64,000 bases of DNA from Bacillota bacterium (lineage in GTDB: Bacteria > Bacillota > Clostridia > Oscillospirales > Acutalibacteraceae). The stretch is taken from the NCBI GenBank assembly GCA_023391275.1, contig JAEWBE010000063.1, positions 21,691 to 85,690 of the forward strand, written 5' to 3'. A model generated the notes under the pieces. It was given only the letters and a program-made list of their open reading frames with translations. It had not been told where the DNA came from and ran no database searches. Positions within the stretch are counted from its first letter, which is position 1. Each line of letters opens with the position of its first letter. Shown here piece by piece: positions 60,979 to 64,000 of this stretch. Made by a program: the position numbers and the translations under genes.

Positions 60979-62766
60979 TTGATTTTATTAACTGCGGAAC
61001 AACTGAATAAAAGCTATGTGGAACGGCTTCTTTTAAAGGACGTTTCCCTGACCGTCAGCGAAGGCGATAAAATCGGCGTCATCGGTATCAACGGAACGGG
61101 AAAATCCACTTTTCTCAAAATAATCGCGGGGGCGGAAACGCCGGACAGCGGCAGAATTACCAAATCCCCGGGGATGCGGATCGGCTATCTGCCACAGAAC
61201 CCTGTTTTTGACCGGCACGCTTCCGTGCTGGAGCAGGTTTTGCAGGATGATGCCGCGGGGAAAAACGACTCCAAGGAGTACGAATGCAAGGCGATATTGA
61301 CCAAGCTTGGTATTTCCGACTTTAATAAAGACGTTAACCTGCTTTCGGGCGGGCAGAAAAAACGCGTGGCAATGGCGTCGGCGCTTGCCGGTCAGGCTGA
61401 TCTTTTGATTTTGGATGAGCCCACAAACCATATCGACAGTGAGATGGTCTGCTGGCTGGAAAATTATTTGGCGCGGTACAACGGCGCACTTTTGATGGTA
61501 ACCCATGACCGTTATTTTTTGGAAAGGGTGACCAACCGGATTGTGGAATTGCAGGATGGTGCGCTCACCGCGTATCCTGCCAATTATTCCGAATATCTGG
61601 AATTAAAGGCGCAGCGGGAGGACATGCTTGCCGCAAGCGAACGGAAACGCCAGACATTGCTGAGAAAGGAACTCGCGTGGATTCGGCGCGGCGCGCGCGC
61701 CAGAGGAACAAAGGCGAAGTTCCGTGTGGACCGATATGAGGAGCTCAGCGGCCAAACCGCGCCCGCGGAGCAGCAAAAGCTTCAGCTTAGTTCCATCAGT
61801 TCCCGTTTGGGAAAGAAGATTATTGAAATCGACGGAATTTCAAAAAGCTACGATGGGCGGGTACTGTTCCATGATTTCAGTTACAACATGCAGCGGGATG
61901 ACAGGCTTGGCTTGATCGGGCCCAACGGCTGCGGAAAATCTACGCTGCTGAAGATTCTGATCGGGCAGATTCCACCCGATCAGGGAACGGTCAGCGTGGG
62001 GGAAACTGTTAAAATCGGCTATTTTTCGCAGGAAGGTGAGGAAATGGACTCCTCCCTGCGCACGATAGACTACATTACCAATATTGCGGAACAGATCGCC
62101 ACGCCGGAAGGAATGCTGACCGCTTCCCAGATGCTTGAAAAATTTCTGTTTCCGTCGGAGCTTCAGTATACCACCATCGGCAGGCTTTCGGGCGGGGAAC
62201 GGCGCAGGCTGTTTTTGCTGAAAATATTAATGGAGGCGCCGAACGTCCTTTTTCTGGACGAGCCGACCAATGATCTGGATATTCAGACGCTTACAATTCT
62301 GGAAGATTATATTGAAGGCTTTGCCGGCGCGGTTATCGCCGTGTCCCACGACCGTTATTTTCTGGATAAAATTGCCGGGCATCTTTTTGCGTTTCAGCCG
62401 GACGGCACACTGGCGCAGTACCTTGGAGGGTATTCCGATTATTTGGAAAAACGCGGTGAAGAACAGCAGGATACCGCCAAAGACGCCGGCGCTGCCGACG
62501 AAAAGCAGAAGGCGTTCCGTCCCAAAAGTACGAAGCTGAAATTCTCCTTTAAAGAGCAGCGTGAGTTTGACGAAATTGACGGTGTGATTGAAGCGTTGGA
62601 GCAGGAACTTTCTTCGGTCAAGAAAGAAGTCGAGGTTCAGTCTGCTAATTTTGAAGCGTTACAGGAGCTTCTGCATCGGCAGGCGGAACTGGAAAAGCAA
62701 CTGGCTGAAAAAACAGACCGCTGGGTTTACCTCAGTGAACTGGATGAAAAAATAAAAAATCAATAA
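60979..62766 (+). CDS. ABC-F family ATPase (Uup-like)
   Basis: A 595-residue soluble protein with two ABC ATPase domains: Walker A GINGTGKST and GPNGCGKST, signatures LSGGQKKR and LSGGERRR, and Walker B LILDEPTNHID and LFLDEPTNDLD. A basic linker (about residues 215-265) contains RRGARARGTKAKFR, and a C-terminal coiled coil starts near 525. This is the Uup branch of ABC-F translation factors, which act on ribosomes. Translation appears to start at TTG 60979, since no ATG or GTG fits the conserved N-terminus, and the ribosome site (GGGGC) is weak. The gene ends in a strong terminator. Confidence 0.92.
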   Translation: MILLTAEQLNKSYVERLLLKDVSLTVSEGDKIGVIGINGTGKSTFLKIIAGAETPDSGRITKSPGMRIGYLPQNPVFDRHASVLEQVLQDDAAGKNDSKEYECKAILTKLGISDFNKDVNLLSGGQKKRVAMASALAGQADLLILDEPTNHIDSEMVCWLENYLARYNGALLMVTHDRYFLERVTNRIVELQDGALTAYPANYSEYLELKAQREDMLAASERKRQTLLRKELAWIRRGARARGTKAKFRVDRYEELSGQTAPAEQQKLQLSSISSRLGKKIIEIDGISKSYDGRVLFHDFSYNMQRDDRLGLIGPNGCGKSTLLKILIGQIPPDQGTVSVGETVKIGYFSQEGEEMDSSLRTIDYITNIAEQIATPEGMLTASQMLEKFLFPSELQYTTIGRLSGGERRRLFLLKILMEAPNVLFLDEPTNDLDIQTLTILEDYIEGFAGAVIAVSHDRYFLDKIAGHLFAFQPDGTLAQYLGGYSDYLEKRGEEQQDTAKDAGAADEKQKAFRPKSTKLKFSFKEQREFDEIDGVIEALEQELSSVKKEVEVQSANFEALQELLHRQAELEKQLAEKTDRWVYLSELDEKIKNQ

Positions 62767-62775
62767 TTCCGAAAT

Positions 62776-62809
62776 AAAAAGATCCCGTCTTATCAGACGG
62801 GATCTTTTT
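62776..62809. terminator. Strong bidirectional terminator
   Basis: Perfect 15-bp stem (62776-62790 with 62795-62809) with a TATC loop and A/T-rich ends. It serves the ABC-F gene and overlaps the stop of the converging regulator gene. Confidence 0.94.
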
Positions 62810-63491
62810 ATTCCAGCTCAGGCCCAACAAGGCGGTACCCCACGTTCTTGATGCACGAGATTTGAATTTGCGAGTGAATAGACGCAAGCTTGCGCCGAAG
62901 GTAGCTGATATAAACCTCAAGATTATTTTCCGCCGCGATTGCTTCAAATCCCCACAGACGGGTCATCAGTTCTTCTTTGCTGACAATATTATGCCCATGC
63001 AGGAGAAAAAATTTCATAATTTCCAGTTCCTTGTTTGAAAGCCCCACAACTCCGTCTTTTTCCGCCAGCTCGTATGTACCTAGATTCAGGCTAAGACTCG
63101 CAAAATGCAGTAGGTTGTCAAAGATCAAATCCCCTTTTCTGCGGGTAATGGCGTTCAGCCGCGCCAGCAGTTCATCGTCGGCAAACGGTTTTTCCAAAAA
63201 ATCATCGGCGCCGCTGTCGAGCCCGGGCACTTTTTCACTTACCCCGGATTTTGGGGAAAGCAAGAGTATGGGGACGGAAAGTTTGGATTTGCGTATTTGC
63301 TTGAGCACGTCAAGTCCGCTGCAGTCGGGCAGTGCGACTTCCAGAATGACCGCGTCATAAATTCCGCTTTGTGCCTCATCAAGGCCGCTTTCTCCGTCCT
63401 CTGCGGAGCGTGTTTCGTAACGTTTCTTTGTCAGCAGCCGGCTTAACTTTGTTCTCAGCTTTGCATCATTCTCTATCAGCAATATTCTCAT
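62808..63491 (-). CDS. Atypical OmpR/PhoB-family response regulator
   Basis: A 227-residue regulator with a receiver domain (1 to about 120) and a winged-helix DNA-binding domain (about 130-225, ending ISYLRRKLASIHSQI and IKNVGYRLVG). The phosphoacceptor Asp is replaced by Glu51 (YDAVILEVALPD). The acidic pocket reads E7-N8-D9, where the second acidic residue is usually Asp. The conserved Lys (LEKPF) remains. It may therefore act without phosphorylation or as a constitutively active form. AAGGAAGG precedes ATG. No histidine kinase is next to it in the window. The divergent gene encodes a membrane-fusion protein, a plausible target. Confidence 0.9.
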   Translation of the reverse strand: MRILLIENDAKLRTKLSRLLTKKRYETRSAEDGESGLDEAQSGIYDAVILEVALPDCSGLDVLKQIRKSKLSVPILLLSPKSGVSEKVPGLDSGADDFLEKPFADDELLARLNAITRRKGDLIFDNLLHFASLSLNLGTYELAEKDGVVGLSNKELEIMKFFLLHGHNIVSKEELMTRLWGFEAIAAENNLEVYISYLRRKLASIHSQIQISCIKNVGYRLVGPELE

Positions 63492-63588
63492 CGTACAAAC
63501 CTTCCTTCCTTTGATACATATTATATCAGCCGCGACCTTTTCCTGTGTGACGATTAGGTGAAGGCACGCTTAAATTTATGTGAAATAG

Positions 63589-63627
63589 AAGTTTATTAAG
63601 TTTAAATTCAGATTGACTTCGTATAAT
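63589..63627 (+). promoter_or_regulatory. Candidate regulator site and -10 box of the membrane-fusion gene
   Basis: Two copies of AAGTTTA (63589-63595, 63598-63604) at nine-base period lie upstream of TATAAT (63622-63627). No good -35 is present, as at activator-dependent promoters. A site for the divergent regulator is possible. Confidence 0.35.
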
Positions 63628-63659
63628 TAAACCCAGAAAGGCGGAATTGGAGGTTAGCT

Positions 63660-64000
63660 ATGAAAGCAAAAATAACAAGTTTGATTACAGCACACAAGAA
63701 GCTATTTGTTCTTATCGCCTCTGGCGTCGTTTTGGGCGCAGCAATTTTGACAACTGTCCTACTTTATATCAATCAAAATAAAGGATCCGCAAATGCGGCC
63801 ACCTACCGCGAATACAGTGTCGCAAAGGGTGACGTAACTGTTGGAACAAGTGAAACCGGAACGGTCTCGCTCGATGAGGTCACGGTGTCGTTTCCGGTAA
63901 ATGCGACGATTGACAGCGTTCTGGTACAGCCGGGCTATAAAGTCAAGACGGGGGATTCCCTTGTAAAATTGGATCAGGGCAGTATTACAAACGGGTCAGC
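63660..64000 (+). CDS. HlyD/RND-type membrane-fusion (adaptor) protein, N-terminal part
   Basis: The first 113 codons of a gene cut by the window end. An N-terminal membrane anchor (about residues 15-37) is followed by REYSVAKGDVTVGTSETGTV and a lipoyl-like beta segment (VNATIDSVLVQPGYKVKTGDSLVKLD), the start of an efflux adaptor of the HlyD/MacA type. TTGGAGG precedes ATG 63660. In Firmicutes such proteins usually precede a MacB-type ABC transporter, which would lie outside the window. Confidence 0.85.
   Translation, partial: MKAKITSLITAHKKLFVLIASGVVLGAAILTTVLLYINQNKGSANAATYREYSVAKGDVTVGTSETGTVSLDEVTVSFPVNATIDSVLVQPGYKVKTGDSLVKLDQGSITNGS

Overview
The window looks like a chromosomal segment of an anaerobic, spore-forming, low-to-mid GC Firmicute, most likely a clostridial cluster IV / Oscillospiraceae-type organism. 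The evidence is the sporulation protein SpoIID, an oxygen-sensitive two-subunit iron-sulfur L-serine dehydratase, a GlgC/GlgD pair, a leucine T-box, a CadC-type metal sensor, strong AGGAGG ribosome binding sites and many TTGACA/TATAAT-type promoters. The family-level assignment is inferred from gene style, not from a search.

Layout. 1-8320: type IV pilus locus. On the minus strand a pilin is followed by a PilM-PilN fusion, PilO, prepilin peptidase, PilB and the start of PilT; a divergent plus-strand operon encodes three minor-pilin-like proteins. 8394-12623: three co-directional genes of unknown purpose (HTH/beta-rich protein, MORN-repeat protein, metallo-beta-lactamase-fold protein with a cysteine-rich tail). 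12686-18742: an S-layer-like exported protein with strong tandem promoters, followed by an MBOAT/DHHW O-acetylation pair. 18958-23184: general PTS genes (HPr, EI) with a glucose-type IICB and IIA. 23185-24319: a lytic transglycosylase-like cell wall enzyme. 24369-26848: cadmium/zinc efflux ATPase and its CadC repressor. 27031-38249: an oligopeptide ABC transporter (oppBCDFA) and a branched-chain amino acid ABC transporter (livJHMGF). 38255-39319: spoIID. 39624-43310: citrate synthase, an unknown membrane protein and GAPDH. 43363-45003: L-serine dehydratase. 45267-51273: glycogen synthesis operon glgBCDA. 51286-54734: GH3 glycosidase, a small unknown protein, an XRE regulator and a histidine phosphatase. 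54737-58974: leucine T-box, leuA, leuB and the azlCD exporter. 59095-62809: dCMP deaminase, ksgA, a small membrane protein and an ABC-F ATPase. 62808-64000: an atypical OmpR-family regulator diverging from a truncated membrane-fusion protein.

How the genes work together. The central part is mostly nutrient handling: peptide and branched-chain amino acid uptake, serine deamination, sugar phosphorylation, a glycolytic enzyme and glycogen storage. The leu-azl genes couple leucine synthesis, sensed through charged tRNA-Leu, to branched-chain amino acid export. The left part is devoted to the cell surface: pili, S-layer-like protein, polymer O-acetylation and wall hydrolase. PilB carries two 24-residue motifs that match the cyclic-di-GMP-binding MshEN pattern, which suggests second-messenger control of piliation.

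The best candidate for an undescribed system is the 8.4-12.6 kb three-gene cluster. Other notable points are the PilM-PilN fusion, an HPr with Arg in place of regulatory Ser46, a response regulator with Glu at the phosphoacceptor position, terminator-like hairpins in the leaders of livJ and the citrate synthase gene, and 13-bp direct repeats over the XRE gene promoter. No tRNA, rRNA, CRISPR array, insertion sequence or prophage was recognised.
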